64,000 nt of DNA, taken from NCBI GenBank assembly GCA_028455995.1, contig JABELC010000004.1, forward strand, positions 1,426,001 through 1,490,000. Direction: 5' to 3'. The DNA comes from Scleromitrula shiraiana. Taxonomy: Eukaryota; Ascomycota; Leotiomycetes; Helotiales; Sclerotiniaceae. Positions 20,785 through 32,642 of this stretch are shown here, one piece after another; position 1 is the first letter of the stretch; the number at the start of each line of letters is the position of its first letter. Under the pieces are notes generated by a model. It had not been told where the DNA came from, made no database searches, and saw only the letters and a program-made list of their open reading frames with translations. The position numbers and the translations under genes are program-made.

Positions 20785-23700
20785 ATGCCACATCTCGAAT
20801 CACCAACTCGCGAATTGCCCATCATGATTTCAAAGTCATCTGACGGCGTTGCGCCAACACAAGCTGAAATCACCTCAATTCTCAATAATATCTTCGAAGC
20901 TAAAACTTCCGCTGCTTCCGTTGATGCCTCATATGCACTCTGCGACCTTCTTTTGAACACTGTCGGTTTCCGCGGATTGAAGGATTATGCCATCTTAGCA
21001 GAGATCAAGAAGGCTGCGGTTGATAAGAAGAGTGGAACAAGAAGAGAAAGTGCTCAAAATCTCTTAGGAGCTCTTATGGAGCGTCTTCCCCCTAAGCAAA
21101 AGATCACCGAAATCATTTTCGTAGTACAAGATGGTGGTTTAATCCCAACCGCTCTTGATGCACTCGCAGATAAGGGTGCAGTTGTCCGTGATGCCGCACA
21201 ATATGCTCTCGACGCATTATTCGCCAATTTAACTTCCGAAGCTCTCGTCGTTGGACTACTTCCGGTCCTCGCTTCGTACCTCGGAAAGAGATCAGGAAAA
21301 TGGCAAGGAACAGTTGCGGCTTTCAAATTACTTCAAAAGATGGCAGATAAGGCACAAATGGTCGTTGGAAGTACAAAGGAGGAAGCAAATGATAAGGACA
21401 TCCTCAGAGAATCTATGGGTACCAAACTTGCACAACTTATCCCTATCGTTGAGGATGCTATGCATGATTTGAAGGCTGAAGTCGGAAAGCAAGCCCTTAC
21501 AACCATGACATCTCTTACCACTCTTTTGTCCAACGACGACGTTGCTCCAAGAATTCCTATCTTGCTCGCAACAATGCAGAAGCCTGGAAAAGATACTCTT
21601 CAGAAGGCTATTCATGCTTTATCACAAACTACCTTTGTAGCTATCGTTACATCCCCAGTTCTCGCTCTCCTTACTCCCCTTCTCGAGAGATCTCTCAACG
21701 ATCCTACTACCTCACAAGAAGTTCTTAGACAAACTGTTGTAGTCGTTGAGAATTTGACCAAATTGGTTCACGACCCAGTCGAAGCTCGTACTTTCTTGCC
21801 AAAATTGAAGCCTGGTATTAAGGGAGTTCAAGACCGTGCTTCCTTACCAGAAGTCAGAGAGATGGCTGATCGTGCTATGAGTGTCATGGAAAAGGCCATG
21901 AGCGATGATGATGGGAACATTGAAAGTGGTGCAATTGCTAGAGTTGAACCAGAAGATGTTACCAAAATCCTCGAATCTGAAATTAAGAAGGCTGGAGGAC
22001 TTGGTGGTGATTTGGAGGTTTTCAAGGTTGCACGGCCATACATCTGCAGCATGGTTGTGGAAGATGTTAACCACCGTCAAACTGCTCGCATCTCAAAGAA
22101 CATCACTCCATACTTGGAACATCTTATGAAGGAGACTGGATCCGCAGAGAGTGTCGGTGATGCTGTTCAACAGTTCTACGTCGATGAGGACCACCGCAAA
22201 TTCGGCCAACCAGTTAAGGAGGATGATGGTGAGGTTGAAATTGTCAACACCGACTTTTCATTGGCATATGGAGGTATGCTTTTGTTGTCACATACCAACT
22301 TGCGTCTCCTCAAAGGTCACAGATATGGTCTCTGTGGTCGTAACGGTGCTGGAAAGTCAACTCTTATGCGCGCTATCTCTAACGGCAAGCTCGAGGGTTT
22401 CCCCAGTCAAGATGTTCTCCGAACCTGTTTCGTTGAACACAACCAAGGAGAAGATGCCGATATCAGCATCCTGGAATTCGTTGCAAAGGATCCAGAAATC
22501 GCGAAGGAAGGTAGAGAACGTATCTCCGAAGTTTTGAGCGAGGTCGGTTTCACTGCTGGTCCAGAGGGTCGCCAATCTGAGAAGGTCGGATCCCTCTCTG
22601 GTGGTTGGAAGATGAAGCTTGCTTTGGCTAGAGCTATGTTGATGAAGGCTGATGTTCTCCTTCTCGATGAACCTACCAATCACTTGGATGTTGCCAACGT
22701 CAAATGGTTACAAGAATATCTGAAGTCACACACCGAAATTACCAGTTTGATTGTTTCTCACGACTCTGGTTTCTTGGATGAAGTCTGTACCGACATTTAC
22801 CATTACGAACCAGGAAAGAAACTCGCTTGCTACAAGGGTAACCTTGCTGCATTCGTCAAGCAAAAGCCTGAGGCAAAGAGTTACTACACTCTCTCCGCTT
22901 CCCTTGTTCAATTCAAGTTCCCTCCTCCTGGTATACTTACTGGTGTCAAGTCAAACACCAGATCTATTCTCAGAATGACAAACTGCTCATACACCTATCC
23001 TGGTGCTTCAAAGCCATCTCTCCACGATGTCTCTTGTCAATTGTCATTGTCATCCAGAACTGCCATCATTGGTGGGAACGGTGCTGGAAAGTCCACTTTG
23101 ATCAAGCTTCTCACTGGCGAAACTATCCCAACAACCGGTCGCGTTGAGAAGCATCCTAACTTGCGTATTGGATACATTAAGCAACACGCATTGGAGCACG
23201 TTGAAATGCATTTGGAGAAAACACCTAATCAATATCTTCAATGGCGTTATGCTAACGGTGATGATCGAGAAGTTCATATGAAACAAACTCGTATCTTGTC
23301 TGACGAAGATAAAGCTCAAATGGAGAAGTTGGTTGATCTTGGTGATGGATCAGGTGGAAGACGTATTGAATCTATCATGGGTCGTCAAAAGTGGAAGAAG
23401 AGTTTCCAATACGAGATCAAATGGATTGGACTACTTCCCAAATATAACTCTCAAATCTCCCGAGAGACTTTGGTCGAACTTGGTTTCAACAAACTGATTC
23501 AAGAATTCGATGATCACGAAGCGTCCCGTGAAGGTCTTGGTTTCCGTGAACTTTCACCAAAGGTCATCTCCAAGCATTTCGAGGATCTCGGACTCGACCC
23601 TGAAATCGCCAACCACAACGAGATCTCTGGTCTTTCCGGAGGACAAAAGGTTAAGGTCGTGTTGGCTGGAGCCATGTGGAACAATCCCCATCTTTTGGTT

Positions 23701-24217
23701 CTTGACGAACCTACCAATTTCTTGGATCGTGATTCTCTTGGAGGTCTTGCTGTCGCTATCCGTGATTACAAGGGTGGTGTAGTTATGATTTCTCACAACG
23801 AAGAATTCGTCGGTGCTCTTTGCCCTGAACAATGGCATGTTGTTGCTGGTCGTGTTACCCACAAGGGACACATGGCCGTATCTGCCGATCGATTCGAGGA
23901 TGCTGCCAGTCGTCCGGGTAGTGGATTTAACAGTAGTGTAGCATCTGCTGTTACCAGTGCCAATACTAGTGCTGTTAACAGTGGTGCGGAGGATAATGGA
24001 GATATGGCTTTCAAGGCTAAGAAGAAGAAGAAGAAGACGAAGAAGGAATTGAAGGAGGCTGAGTCTAGAAGAAGACTCAGACATATTGAATGGTTAGTTA
24101 TTTCACCCCTCCATTTTGACAGCTTTTATTATTGAGAATAAAATACTAACATAATACTATAGGCTGAACTCTCCAAAGGGAACTCCTCACCCACCTGACA
24201 CTGACGATGAGTCTTAA
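20785..24217 (+). CDS. NEW1: ABCF ATPase of the New1/Elf1 type (EF3-related)
   Basis: Two exons (20785-24092 and 24163-24217) give 1120 residues. An N-terminal HEAT-repeat region (about 20-400) precedes two ABC domains. ABC1 has Walker A GRNGAGKST (518-526), signature LSGGW and Walker B VLLLDEPTNHLD. ABC2 has Walker A GGNGAGKST (764-772), a chromodomain-like insertion KKSFQYEIKWIGLLPKYN (from about 871), signature LSGGQKVK and LLVLDEPTNFLD. The lysine-rich tail ends RRRLRHIEW-LNSPKGTPHPPDTDDES, the last 18 residues coming from exon 2. This tail and the insertion resemble yeast New1 and fission-yeast Elf1 more than EF3 proper, which acts in tRNA release at the E site; New1 helps translation termination and recycling. 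Unlike yeast New1, there is no Gln/Asn-rich prion-forming N-terminus. The gene symbol rests on remembered family features. Confidence 0.85.
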
Positions 24218-26003
24218 ATTCAAATCATGATATTCTTATTCACATATAAATATCAGACTTTGTATTTATCTTCGTCTGTTATGTCACTCACGTGTTTGCT
24301 TCTTGCATATATGTTCATTTCATTCATACATATTATAAACCTCGATTCGATACTATACGAGACGACTAGATCGCCTTGATTTTTCTTGTTTTCTTCTTAT
24401 TCTTTGGATTAAAAATCAATGTTTGTCGGGTTATACGAATACTACCTACCTACCTATAGATCTTGGTCTCTTTCATGAGCCCCGGGAATGAAATGAAATG
24501 AAACGACATGACTCGATTTGGCAATACATATCAAAAGAATGAATGGTTGGCGTTGGGTGCGTTACTATAGATTGGGGGTGGTTGGGAAATTCCTTTTCTT
24601 TTTTTGGTTTCGCCTTTTTTGTTTGGGAAAAGTAAAGTTTCATTCGTAGAGGAATGGATGGGATGGGATGGGATGTTGGTTGCGCCAGTCAACAAATATA
24701 GTTGATGCGGGGTTTTAATACCGATGTGATGGTTAAAATAGATTTGATTTGTTGGTTGGTTCGCTACTTGGGTTGGCAGATGCATGGATAGATTAGATAG
24801 ATGGGGGGTAAATCTGAATGGACGGATAGATAGATAGATAGATGAATTCATGGTAATTTTTCTACCATTGCTTTCGTCTTTGGTTCGATTTCATTTCATC
24901 TCATTCGATTTGATCTGATCCGATGTGATGTGATGTTATGTGATGTGCTCTCTTTCCTTCCGTCTAATCTAATATATCTCCTTCAGGTCTGATCTTTGTT
25001 TGCTGCGAGATCATCGAATAGGCTGGATTCACTCGATATTTTTAGAACGAAAGATGTACAAATCTTGTACTAGCTGCGAGGCAGTCGGTCGATTATATCC
25101 AATTTTCTTTTCCGAGATCATATCATTAGAAGGAGGAATATACAGAATAGAGAAGAATGGGGCGAGGGAAAGATGCACATATTTACTATATATAAAGAAG
25201 GAAAGAAATATTGCACATGTTCACAATTTTACGTTTAATGTATCGGATAATAATTTTTGATTTTGTATCTATTAGATTTCTATGGTTATGGAGTGGGATG
25301 GAAATTCTCGAGCGTGATATACGAAATAGATAATCGAAGTTTGTGGATCTTAATCTCGGTCTCCTGCTGGAAGATGCTGATAGCATGAAGTAGTATAGTT
25401 TGCATGTGTTCGAAATCGTATAGTTTTGATATAGAAAGATAATTTAAAGAATTATAGATGTTATGCATTACTATTTTATCAACATCTAGAACCAGAACCA
25501 AAACCAAGTTAATAAAGCCTCTCATTTCTAAAGATAGTTTTAATAACAATCCTATCATAATCTAGCAATAAAGAAAAACATCAAATCTCCATTTCCAAAC
25601 AAACCAGCCTTTGTCCTCCTCCCCCAAGCAAATAAAGAAACAAACAAACCAAACAAAGAACCCAACAATCCTATTCTTCCCCTTTTCCACCCAGACTCGA
25701 ACAATCCTCACTCTCACAGCCAAAACTAAGACTCCCACATAAGACTAATTCATAATAGATGTAGATTCTCATAGAAACAATATACATCGAACAATGCGCT
25801 CTCCTATCCGAACAACTACGGATCATAAATATAAATAACCCTCTTCTCTCCATGATGATGTTCCTCTCTTTTCCTCTCTTTACCTTTGATTCACTTTCTA
25901 TTGTCCTATTTACATATATAAAGCTACTCAGCTATCTATATATCTATAAACAATAGCAAAAGTCCAAGTTCAAGTGAAAGTAAAGCCCCGTGTCCAATCC
26001 AAA
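24218..26003. other. Gene-poor gap
   Basis: A 1.8-kb interval between the ABCF gene and the second Cys/His-rich gene, both on the plus strand. It contains GGGAT/GATA-type short repeats (24653-24676, 24826-24843) and TGATGTGA-type runs near 24920-24950. The open frames here are short and without motifs. A clean run of 25860-26003 is probably promoter and leader for the next gene. Confidence 0.5.
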
Positions 26004-26912
26004 ATGTGTCACACAACCCACCTTCACCACACAATCTGTGCGCACACCAGCGAGCCCATCACGCGCTGCGCATCCCACAAATCCCACAGATCTTCCTTCC
26101 CCTTTCTAACCCGATTTCCTAAACTCCCTTTCGCTCGCACCCCCTGCACCCCCTACACCCACACCTCCTACATTCACACGCTCTGTCCCGGCTGTATGCT
26201 CGAGATCGAGACTCACGGTATCTCGCTCCCAGAAGCCAAGCGGCTGGTCTGGGAGTATCGGAATGTCTGTGGATGGTACGGAGCGATTGTGTTCACAGGG
26301 TTGCGGGGATGCGGGGGTGTGGTTGGGGATTTTAGGGCGTTGGGTAGTCAGGAGGAGGAGAGAGAGGGTAAGGGCTTTGATATTTTGGAGAGTTACTATA
26401 AGTGTGATTTTGGGAATGAGGGGGTTTATTCGCCGTTTGAGGGGAAAGGGAGGAAGGAGGGGGAGATGTGGAATGGGGATGAGAAAAAGAAGGATGTTTA
26501 TTTTCAACCGTCTTCTCTTGATATTTCTGCTTCTACTACTACTCCTGCTAATACTCCCGTTCCAGCTAGAAAACTAACTAAATCAAGAAAGCAACTCCCA
26601 TCTCCTGCTTCTACCCCCGCTCCTGCACCTGCTAAAAAACTAACCAAACTGCGCAAGGCACCCCCACCACTTCGCATTCCCATGGTCGCAACCAAGACAC
26701 CAGTTTCCGAGTCCTCTGATATACATAGCCATAGACATGAAAATGCAGATAGAGACGTATATTTCCATCTAACCGATCTTCTTCCCACGATCAATGAGGC
26801 ACTTCCTTCGTTTCCAAACTCGCCTAGTAGGGAGATGGAGATGGGATATTATTTGGCTAGGGGTGCTTTTGAGGGGGGTGATTTGCAATTGGTTGTGAGG
26901 GGATGTTATTAG
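26004..26912 (+). CDS. Cys/His-rich protein of unknown function, paralogue of 16852-17436
   Basis: A single-exon frame; starting at MCHTTH gives 302 residues. A longer in-frame start at 25974 exists, but MCHTTH aligns with the paralogue's MCQTTH, so I prefer it. Conserved putative ligands are Cys2, His6, His9, Cys12, His14, Cys22, Cys48 and CPGC (Cys61, Cys64). The matching core continues through HGISLPEAKRLVWEYRNVCG and FTGLRGCGGVVGDF. The C-terminal half is longer than in the paralogue: acidic/glycine-rich, then Thr/Pro/Ala-rich with three KLTK(S/L)RK-type basic repeats, the last reading KLTKLRKAPPP as in the paralogue. A further 90 residues have no match. No signal peptide or membrane segment. 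Function unknown; a zinc-binding fold with disordered basic tail is the most that sequence supports. Confidence 0.75.
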   Translation: MCHTTHLHHTICAHTSEPITRCASHKSHRSSFPFLTRFPKLPFARTPCTPYTHTSYIHTLCPGCMLEIETHGISLPEAKRLVWEYRNVCGWYGAIVFTGLRGCGGVVGDFRALGSQEEEREGKGFDILESYYKCDFGNEGVYSPFEGKGRKEGEMWNGDEKKKDVYFQPSSLDISASTTTPANTPVPARKLTKSRKQLPSPASTPAPAPAKKLTKLRKAPPPLRIPMVATKTPVSESSDIHSHRHENADRDVYFHLTDLLPTINEALPSFPNSPSREMEMGYYLARGAFEGGDLQLVVRGCY

Positions 26913-29900
26913 GTATGTATGCTGTTTGTTTAGAAAATATGCTAAACCCAAAAAAAAAAGAGAAAAAAGAAGGGAAAAACCTAGATTACAAAAAATATGC
27001 GGTTTTCTTTAGAGAGGGCGTCGACTTTGGATTTGGATTTGGATTTGGATTTGGATTTGGATTTGGATTTCAATTGATATCATAAAAAATAAAAAAAATA
27101 GATTGGGACAATATTATACAGAATATCAGATAAAGAAATAAAATGATTCGTTTGTGAATAAAAGAACACTAGAGTAACAATCGTGATTGTGTCTAATCTC
27201 TTTCCCCCTGTTTCCATGATCCTGAATATATATGTGCAACCTCCAGTGCTTGTAGTGCTTATGTGTCATATAGCAGGATGTAGATTTTATCTCTAGGTGT
27301 TTTGCTCTTATGTTGTTGAGATATCGTGTTTTATATGGGATCAATCGATTTACCTTTCTGTCCATACACTTATTTATCTATAAAAACTCCTCCTCTCGCC
27401 TCCCTTTCTGGCTACATCAACTATGGAGCTTACGTTTGATTTCAATTTTGAGTTTACTTTTTGATCGGAGTATAGACACAATGGATTTTTGGAGTTTACG
27501 GATATGTACTTGAGAGTTTGTTATCTTGAATTTATCCAGTGGGTGGCCGTTTTATTATCGTTTATCCCAAGCTATGTTATACTTATTTATGAATTTATTA
27601 TTATTTTTTGTTTCCATCTATTATTTTTTAGCCCAATCTATCCATTATTATTGTTATTGTTTATCCCTTGCATTTACCATCTATGAATCTTTTCTCACTA
27701 TAACAAAATGGAGAAATCCCCTGTTCTATATTACCTTGTATTGTGATAGTGTTATAAAGAAACTCGATTTGAAACTCGTTATTGATTCCTATCATCTTTG
27801 AATGCATAGTTATTGGTTTAGTCGTATCTTTTATAGGAGAAAAGGGGGTGACTCGGATTAAATAGAGGAGGAAAAGGGGAGGGAAAGCTACCTAGAAACT
27901 TGACCACCTAGCCCTATGAGAGCAAGGAGTATATTAATATTATCAATAAAATCATTTTTTTGTTGATTTTAAATCGAATATTTCTAATATAGAAATTATT
28001 TATTAATTATATAGAAAATCTATAATAAAAGCTATATAAACTATCATGATGGATTTGTTGAAACTATAGGGCAAGACTTGATAATGTGTCTATAAAGTCT
28101 CCGCGTTTCTCAAGGATAACGAGAAAGTCATGGGAATATTCACAAAAACTATTTTCTTATTTTCAACAATGTATTTGGAAACTTGAGTTCGAAATGGGGG
28201 ATGAGAATTTCGTGGTGTTTTGAGGAGGGACTGTATCGTGCGTAGGTGGAGTGGGATATCTTTTGGAGTGTGACGATATGGGTATGTGGGTGCTGAAAGA
28301 TGATGGTGGGAGATATAATTAGCCGTGATTTATGTAATACTATATTTGGTGGCGAAAAGTAATAGATAAAAAGACTTGATATCGATGACAGTAATTAGAC
28401 AGGTATTCACATCTAGACTCTCAAAAACGCCAATTAGTCTCAGCTCATAAAATTCAATTTTTTCCAAGTCGATGTCCTGCTGCACCCTCCTTTGTAGTTT
28501 TTCCTCGAAACTGTCTGATCATTGATGAGGCTTTCACATCTAAATTCTGAAACTTTGTATCAATCCTTACTCGGTTTGAGGGGGATATCTGATGGATTTT
28601 GATGCAGATGTTAATTCACTCGTATTGTTCAAGAGCATATGACATGGTTTATCTAGCTTACAAGTTGCCACAAGTTCATTCAAGTGTTGTCGAATAATCC
28701 ATACAACTAACATTCAATGAAACCATACTATACATACAACATTTCAACCTACAAGAGCTCAGATTGTCTTAACGCAGTTCTCCTGGAGTAAAAAGACGAT
28801 ATAGCTGACAAGAGAATCATAAACGAAATTTATTTCGTTACAGTGCACCACTACCTTTCTTACTTGTGGTAGCTATGATAGAATTTATTGAAGAGAATTT
28901 GTTTTGAGAATATTGAATTGGAAATTTTATGATTCTCGCCTGATGTGAAGTTTACATAAAGAGTATTCATTCAATAACTTTGGAATCTGGTGAAAATGAG
29001 ATAGGTGGATGGGAGATTTCCGTCTGATCGTGCATAGAAAAAATCAAGAATGAAAACCTCAACTGTTGCATATTGAGCAATAAAAGCTGTAAAAGTAAAG
29101 CCCTGCCAAACGTTCCTCTAACAGCATCACTGGCACCTTAGGCGTTCAACATATAAGTGAATATCGACAACTATTCACTTGATAACCTTGCGAGAGAGTT
29201 TAATCCTGTCGTGTGTGATAGTGCTAGAATCCTATTTGTTGCATATCTGAGATAGAATCTACGGTGAAGAAGAGTTCATCAGGTTTAGTTTTAGATGTCA
29301 CAAAATCGTGCGGTATTATTGAATTTAAAGCCTAATAATAAGAAAAATTCACTTGATGAGCTAGAAAAATGATGGAAGTGAAATAGGTGAATGCAAGATT
29401 TTCATCTCCTCGTCGTACATATATAAAATAAGAGATCATAATCTCAAGTGTTGTACATCTGGAAGAACGCAAGAGAAAAGGGCGAATTGGGCTAGAATTT
29501 CATCTCTTGTGAAATGTGGAAGTGAATGGTGATAACTATTCGCCTTATCAGATAACCACTAGAGGGGATAAGTTGCATCCTGTAGCGTATATACAGATAT
29601 TGTCAGAATTTCAATTGTTGCATGTCTGAATAAAGATTGTACGAAATAATATTACGTGATTTGGATAGAATTTATCTAATTGTTGCACATCTAAGAAATG
29701 AGAGTTATGTAAAATTAATAGTTATCTATATATTATCTAATCTAATCAATCTAAAATCTGATGACAAAGAAATCACATTAATTGGTTACCCCATTTCATT
29801 AATAATCCGATAAAGTTAAAATAAAAGTGGATCACGGGGATGTTGTGAATCTACAAGGTTGTGGAACATCTTATTATTAATCTTCATCTCCAGGGGCTTT

Positions 29901-30867
29901 ATCTTTCCTGGGCCAAGTTCCTATGAGATTTGAGACAAGAATATTAATATCGAGATTGTCCAACACGTTTCTACTTATTATCAATAGTTACATTTTTGTT
30001 ACCTCGGCATCTAATATCTTTTCCTCCTTGTTACGTCTTCTACTTACTCAGGCAGTACATTCCAATTTATAAATATCAATACGTAACGAAGCTATTACGA
30101 GAATTACGGAGATAACAACAATCTTGATCGACAATCCTATCTCAAGATGGACAAATTCTTCTGCTGATAAGGATTCGTCTATTCATTTGATATCGATATC
30201 TTCTACGTATGCATCAACCAACAATTTCTCTTCTTAATGATGTCCAAGTGGCGTCTTTTCCTATTTTATCCTCGTTCGTGCTTTTGGCGTTATATTGTAA
30301 CATGGGTATCATGCATTTCGCCGCTTGTCAAATCTATTGAATATACCTCAATTTACGGGAGTATCCAATGGATACTTAGACAGATGCTTAGCACCAACAT
30401 ATATATGTATATCTCTGTGCATCTTCAAAGTTTGACAAATCTATACTACCTAGATACAATGTAGATACTTTGGATTTGATGGCTCTAGATGGGACTATCT
30501 TCAACAGTGATAACCTCATTGGTTACAAACCTCACGATATACGTTGATTCCTTCCCAAGGTTAAAAGTTGCTTCCCTTTTTACATTAATCATTCTTCTAT
30601 ACATTAGAATATATCCTTCCCCTTACAGTCATTCAAATATTCTGTCATAGTTTCGGAGTTTATGATCGAGAGTCAAAAGATCACATCGATCATATCATCA
30701 TCGGGCATTAGCAATTCATATGTCAATTCCTGCAGAGGTACATCATATGCAGGATCCACCTTCCTATTTCTATATACTCTCTATTATTGTTATATCTTTA
30801 TGATATATAATGTTTAAATCCTTATCTTTTCATATATACACATTTATACTAAACATAGGTCGATATA
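26913..30867. other. Long gene-free interval with degenerate repeats
   Basis: Nearly 4 kb without a convincing gene. Items seen: about seven copies of GGATTT (27027-27071), an A+T-rich stretch at 27930-28050, and a degenerate tandem duplication of a roughly 370-bp unit around 28990-29660 (separate entry). The frames at 27310-27801 and 30237-30464 are hydrophobic by composition only. The last 200 bp before 30868 form the MATE promoter side. Confidence 0.5.
28990..29660. repeat. Degenerate tandem duplication, unit about 370 bp
   Basis: Segment A (about 28990-29270) and segment B (about 29365-29650) share an ordered series of landmarks: ATAGGTG followed by an A/G-rich GAGATTT or AAGATTT, a CGT-CATA block, CTCAA-TGTTG-CAT, AACTATTC-CTT followed by ATAACC, TAATCCTGT or TGCATCCTGT, and TTGTTGCAT-TCTGA. 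Both copies are non-coding and A+T-rich. Divergence is too high to define exact borders by eye. Confidence 0.4.
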
Positions 30868-32642
30868 ATGGAGGGTCAAGATGATAATAAATCATCAAAT
30901 CTACCAAACCTATCTCTGAATCATGATTCAAATATCCCCTCATCGATGCTCACCTCACCAAACGAACACACATCACTCTTATACCAACCAACCGATAAAA
31001 AAACTTCCAAAATATCAGGAGGAGGAGAAACTTACGGAATCTCCGAAAATGATGCCTCCCCTACCAAGAAATGGATATCCGAATTCCTCCTCCTCATACG
31101 ATCCTCCATCCCCATAATCCTCGCCTATGCTCTTCAAAACTCTCTCCAAACAATATCAGTCCTAATAGTAGGACGTCTCAGTCCCGAAGCTTTAGCCACA
31201 GCCGCTTTTAGTTACATGTTTGCCATGTCAACAGCATGGTTAATAGCACTTGGAGGGACAACCGCATTAGATACATTAGCATCATCATCATTTACTGGAA
31301 GTAATAATCCGCACGATTTGGGGATACTCTTACAAAGGGGACTTTTTATCTTAACTCTTTTTTATATACCGGTTGCAGTATTATGGGGATTTTCTGCGCC
31401 GGTGTTTAGATTGTTGGGGCAGGAGGAATATATTTGTGTTAATAGTGCGAAGTTTTTGATAGCGTTGATACCGGGTGGTTTGGGTTATATATATTTTGAA
31501 TGTATGAAGAAATTTTTACAAGCTCAAGGTCGGCATCTCCTTCATGGCTCTCCGCTTGACTCTACTAACAATCCATTTAGAAATAATGCGACCAGGAACT
31601 TATGTCCTTCTTATCACTTCTCCAACCTCAGCCGGTCTCAACTATCTCTTCATATATACGTTTAAACTGGGTCTTATTGGTGCCCCTCTTGCAACAGGTC
31701 TCTCATATTGGCTTTCATTTTTTCTTTTAGTTCTATATGCTCGTTTTATAGATGGTTATCAATGTTGGGGTGGATTTTCCATTCATTCTTTACATAATAT
31801 ATCTACATTTACTCGTCTAGCTTGTAAGTGTTCATTCTATCATAACTATCAATCTCTAAACCACCCATGGTTTCAATTCCATCCCATCTCATCGCCTCCT
31901 CCCAACACCAACCCCACAAACATCACAACCTCCCCCGCTAACACCCCCCCCCCCCACAGTCCTAGGCATAATTCACATAGGTACTGAATGGTGGGCTTTT
32001 GAAATCGTCGCTCTCGCTGCTGGCCTCCTCGGCCCCATTCCCCTCCAAACCCAATCAATCCTAATGACCACCGACCAAATCCTCAACACCATTCCCTTCG
32101 GTCTCGGCGTCGCCACCTCCTCGCGCATTGGCAATCTCCTCGGCGCCAGGAATCCCGTTGCTGCGCAGCGAGCCGCTAATGTGGCGATCTGGACGAGTAT
32201 TTTTACCGGGGTAGTGATTGGGGGGACACTGATGGGGGTGAGGGTGAGGTATGCGGGGTTTTGGGGGGAGGATGAAAAGGGGGAGGTGGGGAGGTTGACG
32301 GCGAAGGTCATGGTTTGGGTGGCGGGGTTTCAGGTTGCGGATGGAGTGGCGGGGACGTGTGGGGGGGTGTTGAGGGGGATGGGGAGACAGTGGGTTGGAG
32401 CGACGGTTAATGGGGTTTGCTATTATGGGGTCGCGTTGCCGTTGGGGATTGCACTTGCGTTTTGGGGTGGGAGAGGACTAGAAGGATTGTGGATGGGGCA
32501 GTTTTTGGCGCTGAGTGCGGTGGGGATTGGGGAGTGGGTGGTCGTTGGGAGATGTGATTGGGAGGGTGAGGTTAGGAGAGCATTGGGCAGGTTAGATGGA
32601 GAGAGGGCAGGAGATGCAGAGGGGCAGGGGCAGGTGGTTTGA
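30868..32642 (+). CDS. MATE-family multidrug/toxin efflux transporter
   Basis: Three exons (30868-31528, 31581-31823, 31960-32642) give 528 residues with about twelve hydrophobic segments after an 80-residue hydrophilic N-terminus. MATE proteins export cationic compounds in exchange for protons or sodium; this one would sit in the plasma or vacuolar membrane. Diagnostic stretches are IPIILAYALQNSLQTISVLIVGRL, LGGTTALDTLASSSFTG, LLGQEEYICVNSAKFLIALIPG, a second-half TEWWAFEIVALAAGLLG with QSILMTTDQI, and IPFGLGVATSSRIGNLLGA. Intron 1 is only 52 nt with an unusual GTCGGC donor but a good CTAAC branch site. Intron 2 ends in a C-run before its acceptor. The acidic/Gly-rich C-terminal tail is short. 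Codon use shifts from A+T-rich in exon 1 to strongly G-rich at the 3' end, a pattern shared with several genes of the window. Confidence 0.92.

Noticed and set aside
20785..24135. Annotation as translation elongation factor 3
   Set aside because: The two ABC domains fit EF3, but the chromodomain insertion and the SPKGTP-DTDDES tail fit the New1/Elf1 branch better; EF3 kept only as the wider family.
27027..27071. Telomere-like repeat (GGATTT)n
   Set aside because: The unit is not the fungal TTAGGG, there are only about seven copies, and genes lie on both sides.
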